Source of the DNA: Bacteroides sp. CAG:530
GTDB lineage: Bacteria > Bacteroidota > Bacteroidia > Bacteroidales > Bacteroidaceae
Assembly (NCBI GenBank): GCA_000434735.1
Contig: FR881190.1
Location: 17,599-81,598 of the forward strand
Direction: 5' to 3'
Length of the DNA: 64,000 nt
In this document: piece after piece, positions 34,119 to 42,198 of the stretch
Layout: each line of letters starts with the position of its first letter
Numbering within the stretch: position 1 is the first letter of the stretch
Notes under the pieces: model-generated
The model's input: only the letters and a program-made list of their open reading frames with translations
Database searches by the model: none
Told to the model about the DNA's origin: nothing
Program-made: the position numbers and the translations under genes

Positions 34119-35183
34119 ATGGTTTCGAACAACAATCATTTGGTGATAATGGCCGGTGGGGTAGGAAGTCGTTTCTGGCCGATGAGTACTTCAGATATGC
34201 CAAAACAGTTTATTGATGTGTTGGGATGCGGCCGTACGTTGCTTCAGCTTACGGTAGACCGTTTTGAGGATATTTGTCCTGCAGAAAATATTTGGGTGGT
34301 TACTTCCGCCCGTTATGCCGATATTGTGAAAGAGCAGCTTCCCGAAATAGCTCCCGACCATATATTGCAAGAGCCTTGCCGCAGAAATACCGCTCCGTGT
34401 ATAGCTTACGTGAGCTGGAAAATCAAGTCTCGTAACCCGAAGGCGAATGTTGTGGTGACTCCAAGCGACCATGTGGTAATGAACGTGCGCGAGTTTGGCA
34501 GAGTAATCCAATCGGCTATGAAATTTACTGCCGATTCTGACGCTATCGTCACTCTGGGTATGAAGGCCACTCGTCCGGAAACTGGATATGGATATATAGA
34601 GGCCGATTTGTCGATGGCTTGTCCTTCTAATAAGGAGATTTATCGTGTAGACGCTTTTAAGGAAAAACCGGATATCGATACGGCTCGCAGATACTTGCAG
34701 CGCAAGAATTATTTCTGGAATGCGGGTATATTTATATGGAACGTAAATACTATAGTGAATGCGCTGCGTGTATATCAGCCTAACATGGCAGAGGTGTTTG
34801 AGCGTATGCTTCCTTATTATTTTACAGATAAGGAGCAGGAGATGGTGAACGAGCTGTTCCCTACATGCGAGAATATATCTGTTGACTATGCCATTATGGA
34901 GAAGGCGGAAGAGATTTTCGTGTTCCCGGCATCGTTCGGATGGAGCGATTTGGGTACATGGGGTTCGCTGCATGATAACTCGAAGAAAGATCCTCAGAAT
35001 AACGTGTGTATAGGTTCGGAAATCAAGTTGCACGAAACTCGCAACTGCATTATCCATACGCTTCAGGAGAAGAAGGTGGTGGTTCAGGGCCTCGACGGTT
35101 ATATAGTAGCCGAAAACAACGATACGCTGCTGGTGTGTCGCTTAACAGAGGAACAACGAATAAGAGAGTTCTCTGAAGAATAA
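34119..35183 (+). CDS. manC: Mannose-1-phosphate guanylyltransferase
   Basis: The enzyme makes GDP-mannose from mannose 1-phosphate and GTP, supplying surface polysaccharides and GDP-fucose. The nucleotide-binding signature GGVGSRFWP (13-21) with the following lysine (MPKQF) is present, as are TPSDHVV, PETGYGYIEAD, the substrate motif FKEKPD, and NAGIFIWN. At 354 residues it has the nucleotidyltransferase part only and lacks the phosphomannose isomerase domain of the long bifunctional type. It is cytoplasmic. A strong terminator follows, so it is a single-gene unit. Confidence 0.93.
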   Translation: MVSNNNHLVIMAGGVGSRFWPMSTSDMPKQFIDVLGCGRTLLQLTVDRFEDICPAENIWVVTSARYADIVKEQLPEIAPDHILQEPCRRNTAPCIAYVSWKIKSRNPKANVVVTPSDHVVMNVREFGRVIQSAMKFTADSDAIVTLGMKATRPETGYGYIEADLSMACPSNKEIYRVDAFKEKPDIDTARRYLQRKNYFWNAGIFIWNVNTIVNALRVYQPNMAEVFERMLPYYFTDKEQEMVNELFPTCENISVDYAIMEKAEEIFVFPASFGWSDLGTWGSLHDNSKKDPQNNVCIGSEIKLHETRNCIIHTLQEKKVVVQGLDGYIVAENNDTLLVCRLTEEQRIREFSEE

Positions 35184-35200
35184 TTTCAGAAAGATATAAT

Positions 35201-35244
35201 AAAAAAGTCCGGTGCACTTTATGCTGATGCGCCGGACTTTTTTT
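35201..35244 (+). terminator. Terminator of manC
   Basis: Stem AAAGTCCGG(TGC) / (GCG)CCGGACTTT with seven T after it, 17 bp past the stop. Confidence 0.85.
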
Positions 35245-35373
35245 ATGCTCTGCCGAATAGACCTTCTTGCTTAAAATCGTTTAAATGATATGATTAAAAA
35301 CTGAATGTGTTGACGTTAATTGTTTTTCTTGACTAGAATTCGTTACTTTGCGGAAAATTTTAAATTGATATAA

Positions 35374-36249
35374 ATGGAACGAAAACTAAAAGACTACCTC
35401 ATGCTGTCAGTAAAAGGAATGTGCATGGGAGCAGCCGATGTAGTGCCGGGAGTGTCTGGCGGTACAATTGCCTTTATCACTGGTATTTACGATGAGCTTA
35501 TTAATTCGATAAAGAGCATTAATGCGGCAAGCCTGAAGATGTTTTTTACAGGTAAGTGGGGTGAATTCTGGAAGATGATAAACGGTAAGTTCTTGCTGTT
35601 TCTTTTGGCTGGAATTGGTATCAGCGTATTCTCATTGGCTAAAATCATTACTTGGTTGCTGGTAGCGTATCCTGTATTGGTGTGGTCATTTTTCTTCGGA
35701 TTGGTTTTGGCGTCTACTTGGTTTGTAGGTAAGGATGTGAAAGAACGCAACTGGAAGACTGGTCTCGGTTTTCTTCTTGGTGCTGCCTTGGCATTTTATA
35801 TTACGGTAGCTACTCCGGCAGAAACGCCGTCGCATTTCCTTTTCATATTCTTGTGTGGAGCCATCGCTATCTGTGCCATGATTTTGCCGGGCATATCGGG
35901 TAGCTTTATATTGGTTCTTTTAGGTAAGTACTTCTTTATAATGGAGGCTGTAAAGACGCTCGATTTAAAGGTGATGGCGATATTCGGTATAGGTGCTTGC
36001 GTGGGCATCACTTCTTTTTCTAGATTGCTGTCGTACGCACTGAGCCATATGCGTAATATTACTCTGGCGGTATTGAGCGGTTTTATGCTGGGTTCATTAA
36101 ATAAGGTGTGGCCTTGGAAAGAAACTATCGAGGGGGTAGAGCAGAACGTTGCTCCAAACGCATTTGTATGGCAAGCGGTTTGCTTGGCTCTGCTGGGTTT
36201 CGTAATGGTTTACGGAATAGAGAAGATTTCGTCTAAGTCGGAAAACTGA
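35374..36249 (+). CDS. DUF368 membrane protein, PopT-type undecaprenyl-phosphate translocase
   Basis: The 291-residue polytopic protein has about eight to nine hydrophobic segments and the duplicated family motif: DVVPGVSGGTIAFITGIYD (22-40) and MILPGISGSFILVLLGKYF near residue 185. DUF368 proteins are known to recycle undecaprenyl phosphate across the cytoplasmic membrane for peptidoglycan and surface polymer synthesis. The assignment rests on these repeated motifs and on length. The upstream region has a near-consensus -7 (TTACTTTG). A terminator follows. The gene next to manC fits a cell-envelope setting. Confidence 0.85.
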   Translation: MERKLKDYLMLSVKGMCMGAADVVPGVSGGTIAFITGIYDELINSIKSINAASLKMFFTGKWGEFWKMINGKFLLFLLAGIGISVFSLAKIITWLLVAYPVLVWSFFFGLVLASTWFVGKDVKERNWKTGLGFLLGAALAFYITVATPAETPSHFLFIFLCGAIAICAMILPGISGSFILVLLGKYFFIMEAVKTLDLKVMAIFGIGACVGITSFSRLLSYALSHMRNITLAVLSGFMLGSLNKVWPWKETIEGVEQNVAPNAFVWQAVCLALLGFVMVYGIEKISSKSEN

Positions 36250-36285
36250 TTTTAGATGCAATAATTCTGTAGATAGATATAAAAG

Positions 36286-36337
36286 AAAGGCGCAAGACTT
36301 TTGAGTTATTACTCATTTAGTCTTGCGCCTCTTTTTT
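36286..36337. terminator. Bidirectional terminator between the DUF368 gene and glnS
   Basis: Stem AAAGGCGCAAGACT / AGTCTTGCGCCT with a T-run on the plus strand and A-rich flank (T on the minus strand). It serves two convergent genes. Confidence 0.85.
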
Positions 36338-36351
36338 ATGTTAGGACTTTA

Positions 36352-38091
36352 TTATTTCTTAATCTTAGCCCAGTTGTCTTTCAACGATACTGTACGGTTG
36401 AAAATCAAGTGTTCAGGAGTAGATTCCTTGTCCACGTTGAAGTAACCGATGCGCTGGAACTGCAGGTAATCAAGCGGTTTGGCATCTGCCAAGAACTTTT
36501 CTACGTAGCAGTTGGTCAGCACTTTCAGTGAGTTAGGATTAATCATTTCCTTCATTGCTTCGAGTGCAGAGCAGTTCTTCTCTTCGCGGATAGCAGCCAT
36601 TTCGTCGCGTGGGTTTTCTACTTTCCACAAGCGGTCGTAAAGGCGTACTTCAGCTTTCAGGCAGTGGTTGCAGCTTACCCAGTGCAATGTACCCTTAACT
36701 TTACGGTTTGCTTCAGGCATTCCGCTGCGAGTGTTAGGATCATATTCTGCGTATACGGTAGTAACGTTTCCGTTTTCGTCTTTCTCGCATCCGGTGCACT
36801 TAACGATATATGCGTTCTTCAAACGAACTTCCTGTCCCGGTGTCATGCGGAAGTATTTCTTAGGAGCATCTTCCATGAAGTCGTCGCGTTCCATCCACAA
36901 CTCACGGCTGAATTCGATAGTGTGAGTAGGAGAGTTTGGATCTTCAGGGTTGTTGATAGCTTCCATTTCTTCTACCTGTCCTTCTGGATAGTTTGTGATA
37001 ATCAGCTTAACAGGGTCGAGAACTGCCGATACACGTGTAGAGCGTGAGTTGAGGTCTTCTCTTACGGCGCTTTCCAGCAAGGCGAAATCGTTCAATGCAT
37101 CGTATGTGGTATAACCAATCTTGTCTACAAACTTATGGATTGACTCAGGAGAGTAACCACGACGACGGAATGCACAGATGGTCGGCATACGTGGGTCGTC
37201 CCATCCGTCAACCAACTTTTCTTTTACCAAGATAAGCAGGTTACGCTTACTCATCAGCGTGTAGCTAAGGTTCAGCTTGTTGAATTCATACTGGTGAGGA
37301 CGGTTGTCATCGAGGTCTTTGCCTTCTTTCACCCAGTCAACGAACAAATCGTACAATGGGCGGTGAGGCACGAACTCCAATGTACAGAGAGAGTGAGTTA
37401 CACCTTCAAAATAGTCGCTCTGTCCGTGTGCGAAGTCGTACATAGGATAAGCTTGCCATTTGCTGCCTGTACGGTGATGCGGAGTCTTTACCACACGATA
37501 CATAATCGGGTCGCGGAAATGCATGTTAGGGCTTGCCATGTCAATTTTGGCACGGAGCACCATCTTGCCTTCTTCTATTTCGCCGTTGTTCATTTTCTGA
37601 AGTAACTCCAAGCTTTCTTCTGCCGGACGATTACGATAAGGACTCTCAGTTCCCGGCTGAGTAGGAGTACCCTTCTGTGCAGCGATTTCTTCTGCCGACT
37701 GCTCGTCGATATATGCTTTACCTTCTTTAATTAGCTTAATGGCAAAGTCCCACAATTGCTGGAAATAGTCGGAAGCATAATATTCGTTTCCCCAATGGTA
37801 ACCCAACCACTGGATATCTTCCTTAATAGCTTCAACGTATTCTACGTCTTCTTTTGTAGGGTTAGTGTCGTCGAATCTCAAATTACATACGCCACCGTAT
37901 TTCTGGGCAATACCGAAGTCCATGCAGATGGCTTTAGCATGTCCGATGTGCAGATAACCGTTTGGCTCTGGCGGGAAACGGGTCTGTACTTTTCCTCCGT
38001 TCTTACCTTCTTTCAAGTCTTTTTCGACTATTTGTTCAATGAAGTTCAGGCTTTTCTTTTCTGAACTTTCTGTTTCATTCATTTCAGTCAT
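36352..38091 (-). CDS. glnS: Glutamine--tRNA ligase
   Basis: The class I synthetase charges tRNA-Gln with glutamine. The 579 residues include the HIGH signature in PPEPNGYLHIGHAK (HIGH at 48-51), the KMSKS-equivalent MSKRNL, the tRNA-contacting stretch DDPRMPTICAFRRRGYSPE and the C-terminal anticodon-binding beta-barrels. Presence of a GlnRS means Gln-tRNA is made directly. It is cytoplasmic and monocistronic. The N-terminal MTEMNE allows a start three codons later, which cannot be decided from sequence. Confidence 0.97.
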   Translation of the reverse strand: MTEMNETESSEKKSLNFIEQIVEKDLKEGKNGGKVQTRFPPEPNGYLHIGHAKAICMDFGIAQKYGGVCNLRFDDTNPTKEDVEYVEAIKEDIQWLGYHWGNEYYASDYFQQLWDFAIKLIKEGKAYIDEQSAEEIAAQKGTPTQPGTESPYRNRPAEESLELLQKMNNGEIEEGKMVLRAKIDMASPNMHFRDPIMYRVVKTPHHRTGSKWQAYPMYDFAHGQSDYFEGVTHSLCTLEFVPHRPLYDLFVDWVKEGKDLDDNRPHQYEFNKLNLSYTLMSKRNLLILVKEKLVDGWDDPRMPTICAFRRRGYSPESIHKFVDKIGYTTYDALNDFALLESAVREDLNSRSTRVSAVLDPVKLIITNYPEGQVEEMEAINNPEDPNSPTHTIEFSRELWMERDDFMEDAPKKYFRMTPGQEVRLKNAYIVKCTGCEKDENGNVTTVYAEYDPNTRSGMPEANRKVKGTLHWVSCNHCLKAEVRLYDRLWKVENPRDEMAAIREEKNCSALEAMKEMINPNSLKVLTNCYVEKFLADAKPLDYLQFQRIGYFNVDKESTPEHLIFNRTVSLKDNWAKIKK

Positions 38092-38121
38092 TGCGTATTG
38101 TATTCCTTTTTATTCTTTTTG

Positions 38122-38129
38122 CAAAAATA
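38122..38129 (-). promoter_or_regulatory. -7 box of glnS
   Basis: Minus-strand TATTTTTG fits TAnnTTTG, about 30 bp before the glnS start; no clear -33 box. Confidence 0.5.
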
Positions 38130-38305
38130 GTAAATCTTTGCGGAAAAACTACCATCTGTAGTCTTTTATGAATCAGAAAGCCCGTGTGTGTATCGTGAAT
38201 GTAACGCAATTGTTATTAAATGTGTAAAGTTGTACATGAATGGATAAAACGTGTTAAATTAGTGTTATTAGGCTTAAAAAGTGAATAAAGGTATTATTAT
38301 TTGAC

Positions 38306-38313
38306 TAATTTTG
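38306..38313 (+). promoter_or_regulatory. -7 box of the winged-helix gene
   Basis: TAATTTTG fits TAnnTTTG, 69 bp upstream of the start. An unusual GGAGGAGA purine run lies in the leader at about 38346. Confidence 0.5.
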
Positions 38314-38381
38314 CAGAAAAGAATCTTTTTAGGTATTAAAATTCCGGAGGAGATTCTTATATCATATAAAAGCAAAAGACT

Positions 38382-38585
38382 ATGTTGAAAGAAAAAGCTG
38401 GTGTCCTTGCCGGTCAGATCTGGGAGGCACTGAATGGAACTGAAGGTTTAACTCAGAAGAATCTGAAGAAAGCAGCTAAAATCAAAGCTGATAAGGATTT
38501 GTTCTTGGGATTAGGATGGTTGTTAAGAGAAGAGAAGATTGAGACAAGCGAAGTAAACGGCGAATTGGTTGTTAAGTTGAAATAA
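38382..38585 (+). CDS. DUF2582-type winged-helix protein
   Basis: The 67-residue protein is entirely a small winged helix-turn-helix: AGVLAGQIWEALNGTEGLTQKNLKKAA, then DKDLFLGLGWLLREEKIETSEVNGELVVKL. This fits the DUF2582 family, common in Bacteroidetes. Basic residues in the recognition helix suggest nucleic-acid binding, but the target is unknown. It has its own promoter-like box and its own terminator, so it is a monocistronic, perhaps abundant, regulator or chromosome-associated protein. Confidence 0.8.
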   Translation: MLKEKAGVLAGQIWEALNGTEGLTQKNLKKAAKIKADKDLFLGLGWLLREEKIETSEVNGELVVKLK

Positions 38586-38606
38586 TTAGCTCAATCTCCA
38601 GAATAA

Positions 38607-38653
38607 AAAGAAGAAGCATTGTACCGTAAAAAGTGCAATGCTTCTTCTTTTTT
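38607..38653 (+). terminator. Terminator of the winged-helix gene
   Basis: Stem AAGAAGAAGCATTG / CAATGCTTCTTCTT followed by a T-run. Confidence 0.85.
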
Positions 38654-38778
38654 GCATATATATGTGCAAAGAATGGGTTGATTGTTTTGTTTAATAAATA
38701 ATATATACAAATGTGTGATTTTAGCAGGCTCTTGGTTATAATTTAGGCGTTGAGATGGCGATAACGGGCAGCTTTTGT

Positions 38779-38786
38779 TAAATTTG
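38779..38786 (+). promoter_or_regulatory. -7 box of mazG
   Basis: TAAATTTG fits TAnnTTTG, 34 bp before the mazG start. Confidence 0.5.
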
Positions 38787-38820
38787 CAGGGTAAATATTG
38801 ATTTAGAAAATATTGATTTT

Positions 38821-39606
38821 ATGCATACCAGAAAAGAACAGATGGAAGCGTTCGGGCGATTGCTCGATGTGCTTGATGAACTGCGGGTAAAATGTCCGTG
38901 GGATCGTAAACAGACCAACGAAAGTTTGCGTCCGAATACGATAGAAGAGGTTTACGAACTTTGTGATGCCTTGATGAAAAATGACGAGGCTAACATTTGC
39001 AAGGAGTTGGGCGACGTATTGCTGCACGTGGTTTTTTACTCCAAGATAGGAAGCGAGAAAGGCTATTTCGACATAAAAGACGTATGCGACAAGTTGTGCG
39101 ACAAGTTGATATTCCGTCACCCTCATGTATTTGGTGAGGTGAAAGCTGATACTGCCGAGAAGGTTACAGAAAACTGGGAGCAGCTGAAGCTGAAAGAGAA
39201 AGACGGTAACAAGACTGTGCTCAGTGGAGTGCCCGATGCATTGCCTTCGCTCATAAAAGCCTATAGAGTACAAGACAAGGCTCGCAATGTAGGTTTCGAC
39301 TGGGAAGAAAAAGAGCAGGTTTGGACTAAGGTGAAAGAAGAAATCAGCGAGTTCGAAGCTGAAGTAGCCGACATGGATAAGGAAAAGGCTGAGGCGGAAT
39401 TCGGTGACGTGATGTTCAGCTTGATTAATGCTGCCCGTTTGTATAAGATAAACCCCGACAATGCGTTAGAGCGTACAAACCAGAAGTTTATCCGCCGTTT
39501 TAATTATGTAGAAGCTCATACCATAAAGCAAGGTCGTAACCTTTCAGACATGACCCTTGGCGAAATGGATGCGCTTTGGGAAGAAGCGAAGAAACAAGGA
39601 CTTTAA
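38821..39606 (+). CDS. mazG: Nucleoside triphosphate pyrophosphohydrolase MazG
   Basis: MazG hydrolyses NTPs and dNTPs to monophosphates and pyrophosphate, cleaning the nucleotide pool and lowering ppGpp under stress. The 261 residues fit the full-length bacterial type with two MazG domains. The first has KCPWDRKQTNESL, the metal-binding EEVYEL and KELGDVLLHVVF. The second has VKEEISEFEAE and EFGDVMFSLINAAR. It is cytoplasmic. A terminator follows at once, and the next genes are convergent. Confidence 0.95.
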   Translation: MHTRKEQMEAFGRLLDVLDELRVKCPWDRKQTNESLRPNTIEEVYELCDALMKNDEANICKELGDVLLHVVFYSKIGSEKGYFDIKDVCDKLCDKLIFRHPHVFGEVKADTAEKVTENWEQLKLKEKDGNKTVLSGVPDALPSLIKAYRVQDKARNVGFDWEEKEQVWTKVKEEISEFEAEVADMDKEKAEAEFGDVMFSLINAARLYKINPDNALERTNQKFIRRFNYVEAHTIKQGRNLSDMTLGEMDALWEEAKKQGL

Positions 39607-39619
39607 AAGCGAAGAACGC

Positions 39620-39676
39620 AAAAATCCACGCCAAGTATTGAGTAACATCATAGCTTGGCGAGGATTTTTGTTTTTT
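39620..39676. terminator. Terminator between mazG and the CpxP-like gene
   Basis: Stem AAAATCC(A)CGCCAAG / CTTGGCG(A)GGATTTTT followed by T-runs. It reaches the stop codon of the convergent gene. Confidence 0.8.
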
Positions 39677-40106
39677 ATTTCTTACGATGCGGTTTCAGCA
39701 ACTCGCGATGAAACCACATTTCAGCACGCTGTATATTGAATATCTGTTTTGAAGAAAGGAATTTCTGGTACTTATGCAGATACTCCAAATCAAGCTGATC
39801 ACAAGAGATACGTGCCTTGATGATTTCCTCAACTATTTTGTTGTATTCTGCTTCGGATAGATTCTCTTCTTTGCCTTTACGCATCTGCGCCCATGCCTGG
39901 CGATTAATAGCATCTTTTTTATCTTGAAGCTCAAAGTAAAGTGGGAAGAACTGTTGCGCTTCTTGCTGTGTCAGTCCAGTCTGCTCTTTAATGTATTTCT
40001 CTTGGCAATGGCGAAACTCCTCTCTGCTCATTCTTGGCTTCTGGGCAAAGAGACTTATACTGCTGATAGACAGTATTATTGTTAATAATATATTTTTGTA
40101 CATCAT
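39675..40106 (-). CDS. Periplasmic helical protein, Spy/CpxP-like
   Basis: The 143-residue product has a signal peptide (MMYKNILLTIILSISSISLFA, cleavage near AQK). The mature part is all-helical and charged, with a motif LTQQEAQQFFPLYFELQDKK that resembles the LTxxQ helices of Spy/CpxP-type periplasmic chaperones. It is the last gene of a three-gene unit with a membrane protein and an ECF sigma factor, with a 21-bp gap to the gene before it. The context suggests a sensor or chaperone in an envelope stress circuit. This is inference. Confidence 0.7.
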   Translation of the reverse strand: MMYKNILLTIILSISSISLFAQKPRMSREEFRHCQEKYIKEQTGLTQQEAQQFFPLYFELQDKKDAINRQAWAQMRKGKEENLSEAEYNKIVEEIIKARISCDQLDLEYLHKYQKFLSSKQIFNIQRAEMWFHRELLKPHRKK

Positions 40107-40127
40107 AAGGTTGTATATCAGTTTGTT

Positions 40128-40508
40128 TTAGTAAAGTGTAGGGTTGGCTTCTGTAAGATACTTGTATAATTCGTAGTCGCCCATCATGGTTTGGTTTACG
40201 ATAGGGTCTATATACTCGTCTGGCAGTTCGGTATAGTTTACCGGAGTGTCGGCAGAATGCGTTTTTTCGTGAATGTCTTTTCCTCCGTTCGTAAGCAGTC
40301 TTACTGTAAACATCAGCCCCACAAACATAGCTGCCATGTACACCCAAGGCTTCACTCGGGTCCAGGTGCTTATCTTTTCCGGAGCTTTTATCTCCTTTTC
40401 GGGTAGTTTACGCATGAGGTCTTCAGCGAAGTTTTCAAAATATCCTTCTGGAACCTTGAACGCCTGCTTCTTTCCGTATCTTTTTATCAAGTCTTTCTCC
40501 TCGTTCAT
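40128..40508 (-). CDS. Single-span membrane protein, possible anti-sigma factor
   Basis: The 126-residue product has a charged cytoplasmic N-terminus (MNEEKDLIKRYGKKQAFKV, then PEGYFENFAEDLMRKLP), one membrane helix (about 55-72, VYMAAMFVGLMFTVRLL) and a periplasmic tail of about 55 residues. It lies 48 bp after an ECF sigma gene and 21 bp before the CpxP-like gene, the usual place and topology of an anti-sigma factor. No zinc-binding anti-sigma motif is present, so the assignment is by position and topology only. Confidence 0.6.
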   Translation of the reverse strand: MNEEKDLIKRYGKKQAFKVPEGYFENFAEDLMRKLPEKEIKAPEKISTWTRVKPWVYMAAMFVGLMFTVRLLTNGGKDIHEKTHSADTPVNYTELPDEYIDPIVNQTMMGDYELYKYLTEANPTLY

Positions 40509-40556
40509 AATACTTGTCCTCCTTTTATTAATTAGATGGTTTATGATACTGAAGGT

Positions 40557-41108
40557 TTAATTGTTTCGGTTTAAAAAATCGGTTATTTTCTTCACCGCAT
40601 GGTGATAAGACGCTTTGAGTGCTCCCACACTGGTCCCGATGATGTCTGACATGTCTTCGTACTTCATCTCATCGAAATACTTCAGGTTGAATACGATGCG
40701 TTGCTTTTCGGGCAGTGTGTGTATGGCTTTCTGCAGTAAAAGCTGCGTTTCGTCTCCGTCAAAATACGGGTCGCTCTCTAGTTTGCTAAGAGCTTCCTTG
40801 TCGGCATCGTCTATCGACAGTTGGTCGTGCGCCCGTTTTTTATTGATGAAGTTCAGACATTCGTTGAACGCTATTCGGTAAAGCCATGTAGACAGGCGAG
40901 CTTCGGCTCTGAAATACTCTATGTTATCCCATGCCTTGATGAAAGTGTTTTGCAGAACATCGTTGGCATCATCGTGCGACAGTACCATGCGCCTAATTTG
41001 CCAATATAGTTGTTCGCTGTAGGCTTTCACCACCTCACCGAACGCCTCACGGCACGTTTCCGGATCTTGCAGTCGGCTTATGATGTCTTCCTCGTTATAT
41101 GTTTTCAT
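40557..41108 (-). CDS. ECF RNA polymerase sigma factor
   Basis: The 183-residue sigma-70 family protein has region 2 (LYWQIRRMVLSHDDANDVLQ, then NTFIKAWDNIEYF and LSTWLYRIAFNECLNF) and region 4 (LPEKQRIVFNLKYFDEMKYE, then SDIIGTSVGALKASYHHAVKKI). It heads a unit with a single-span membrane protein and a periplasmic helical protein. Together they look like an envelope stress regulon of sigma, anti-sigma and periplasmic partner. Unlike the sigma at 8832 it has no hydrophobic tail and no FecR or SusC neighbour. Confidence 0.93.
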   Translation of the reverse strand: MKTYNEEDIISRLQDPETCREAFGEVVKAYSEQLYWQIRRMVLSHDDANDVLQNTFIKAWDNIEYFRAEARLSTWLYRIAFNECLNFINKKRAHDQLSIDDADKEALSKLESDPYFDGDETQLLLQKAIHTLPEKQRIVFNLKYFDEMKYEDMSDIIGTSVGALKASYHHAVKKITDFLNRNN

Positions 41109-41195
41109 CGAATGATTCTGTTGTTTTTTGATATTAGATGTCTCTTCGGGGTTTTTGGTTTAACCGCGTTTACTTTATTTAACGATAGGAGAGTG

Positions 41196-42110
41196 TTACA
41201 ACTCTATGCATAGGTTTTCTTTCGCCAGTATTGTTTCCGGAAAAACGGCTTGCGCTTCTTGCAATAGCAAATCTTCATCGTCATAGCGTGCCGAGAAATG
41301 ACCTATTACCAAGCGCTTGACTTCCGCTTGTCGAGCTATGTCGGCAGCTTGCGCGGCAGTAGAATGCTGTGTCTGTTTGGCTCGCGGAGCATCGGCAGAG
41401 ATGAATGTAGCTTCGTGAAACAGAAGATCAACTCCCTTTATCTGTTCCACTATGCGTGGCAGATACGAGGTGTCCGAGCAATAAGCGTACGTGCGTGGAG
41501 GGTCGGACGGAGTTGTCAGCATTGAGTTTGGGATAACTTTCCCGTCTTCCGTTTCATAATCTTCTCCGTTCTTTATGCGGTTTATCATGTAGACGGGGAT
41601 GTGGTAGAAGTCTATCATATCTCTCTTTATATGGTTTGGCGTGGCTTTTTCTCTGAACAGAAACCCGCAAGTAGGCATTCTGTGGCGTAATGGGATGGTT
41701 TCCACGCTTACAGAGCGGTCGTCGTATATAACTGTAGCTTCGCTTGGGTTGAAAGGATGAAACACCACATTGTATGTCATTCCTTTGCAGAAGTAATAGA
41801 GCTGTGGCTTAAGCAGTTGTTCCAGGTCTTCGTGGCAATATATATGTAAGTCGGCAGTGCGTTCCAGCATACCGAAAGTAGATATCAGTCCGATTAATCC
41901 GAAGCAATGGTCGCCGTGCAGATGAGAAATGAAGATATGATTCAGGCGTGAGAACTTTAACTTTGAGCGGCGCAACTGTACTTGAGTACCTTCTCCGCAA
42001 TCTATCATGAAGAGCTTTTCGCGTATGTTTACTACCTGTGATGTAGCCAGATGACGTGTAGTAGGAAGCGCCGAACCACATCCAAGGATATTGACTTCGA
42101 ATTTTTCCAT
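41196..42110 (-). CDS. rnz: Ribonuclease Z
   Basis: RNase Z removes 3' trailers from tRNA precursors. The 304 residues have the metallo-beta-lactamase metal motif SHLHGDH (62-68), the N-terminal GCGSALPTTRH and CGEGTQVQLRRS, the exosite-type insert, YCSDTSY, the HEATF motif, and HSTAAQAADIARQA, matching the short bacterial form. It is cytoplasmic. Its start lies 88 bp beyond the rpsA stop, with the rpsA terminator between. Confidence 0.95.
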   Translation of the reverse strand: MEKFEVNILGCGSALPTTRHLATSQVVNIREKLFMIDCGEGTQVQLRRSKLKFSRLNHIFISHLHGDHCFGLIGLISTFGMLERTADLHIYCHEDLEQLLKPQLYYFCKGMTYNVVFHPFNPSEATVIYDDRSVSVETIPLRHRMPTCGFLFREKATPNHIKRDMIDFYHIPVYMINRIKNGEDYETEDGKVIPNSMLTTPSDPPRTYAYCSDTSYLPRIVEQIKGVDLLFHEATFISADAPRAKQTQHSTAAQAADIARQAEVKRLVIGHFSARYDDEDLLLQEAQAVFPETILAKENLCIEL

Positions 42111-42136
42111 GTTTCAGAATATTAGGATAGAGTTAA

Positions 42137-42176
42137 TAAAAAAGCCGGAGAAAACATGTGTAGTTCTCTCCGGCTT
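42137..42176 (-). terminator. Terminator of rpsA
   Basis: Stem AAGCCGGAGA / TCTCCGGCTT, followed on the minus strand by a run of seven T. Confidence 0.8.
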
Positions 42177-42198
42177 CTGTTATGTGAGATTAGAAATA

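Noticed and set aside
34191..35057. 288-codon minus-strand frame opposite manC
   Set aside because: It is a shadow of the manC gene, with no recognisable protein pattern and high content of rare residue combinations.
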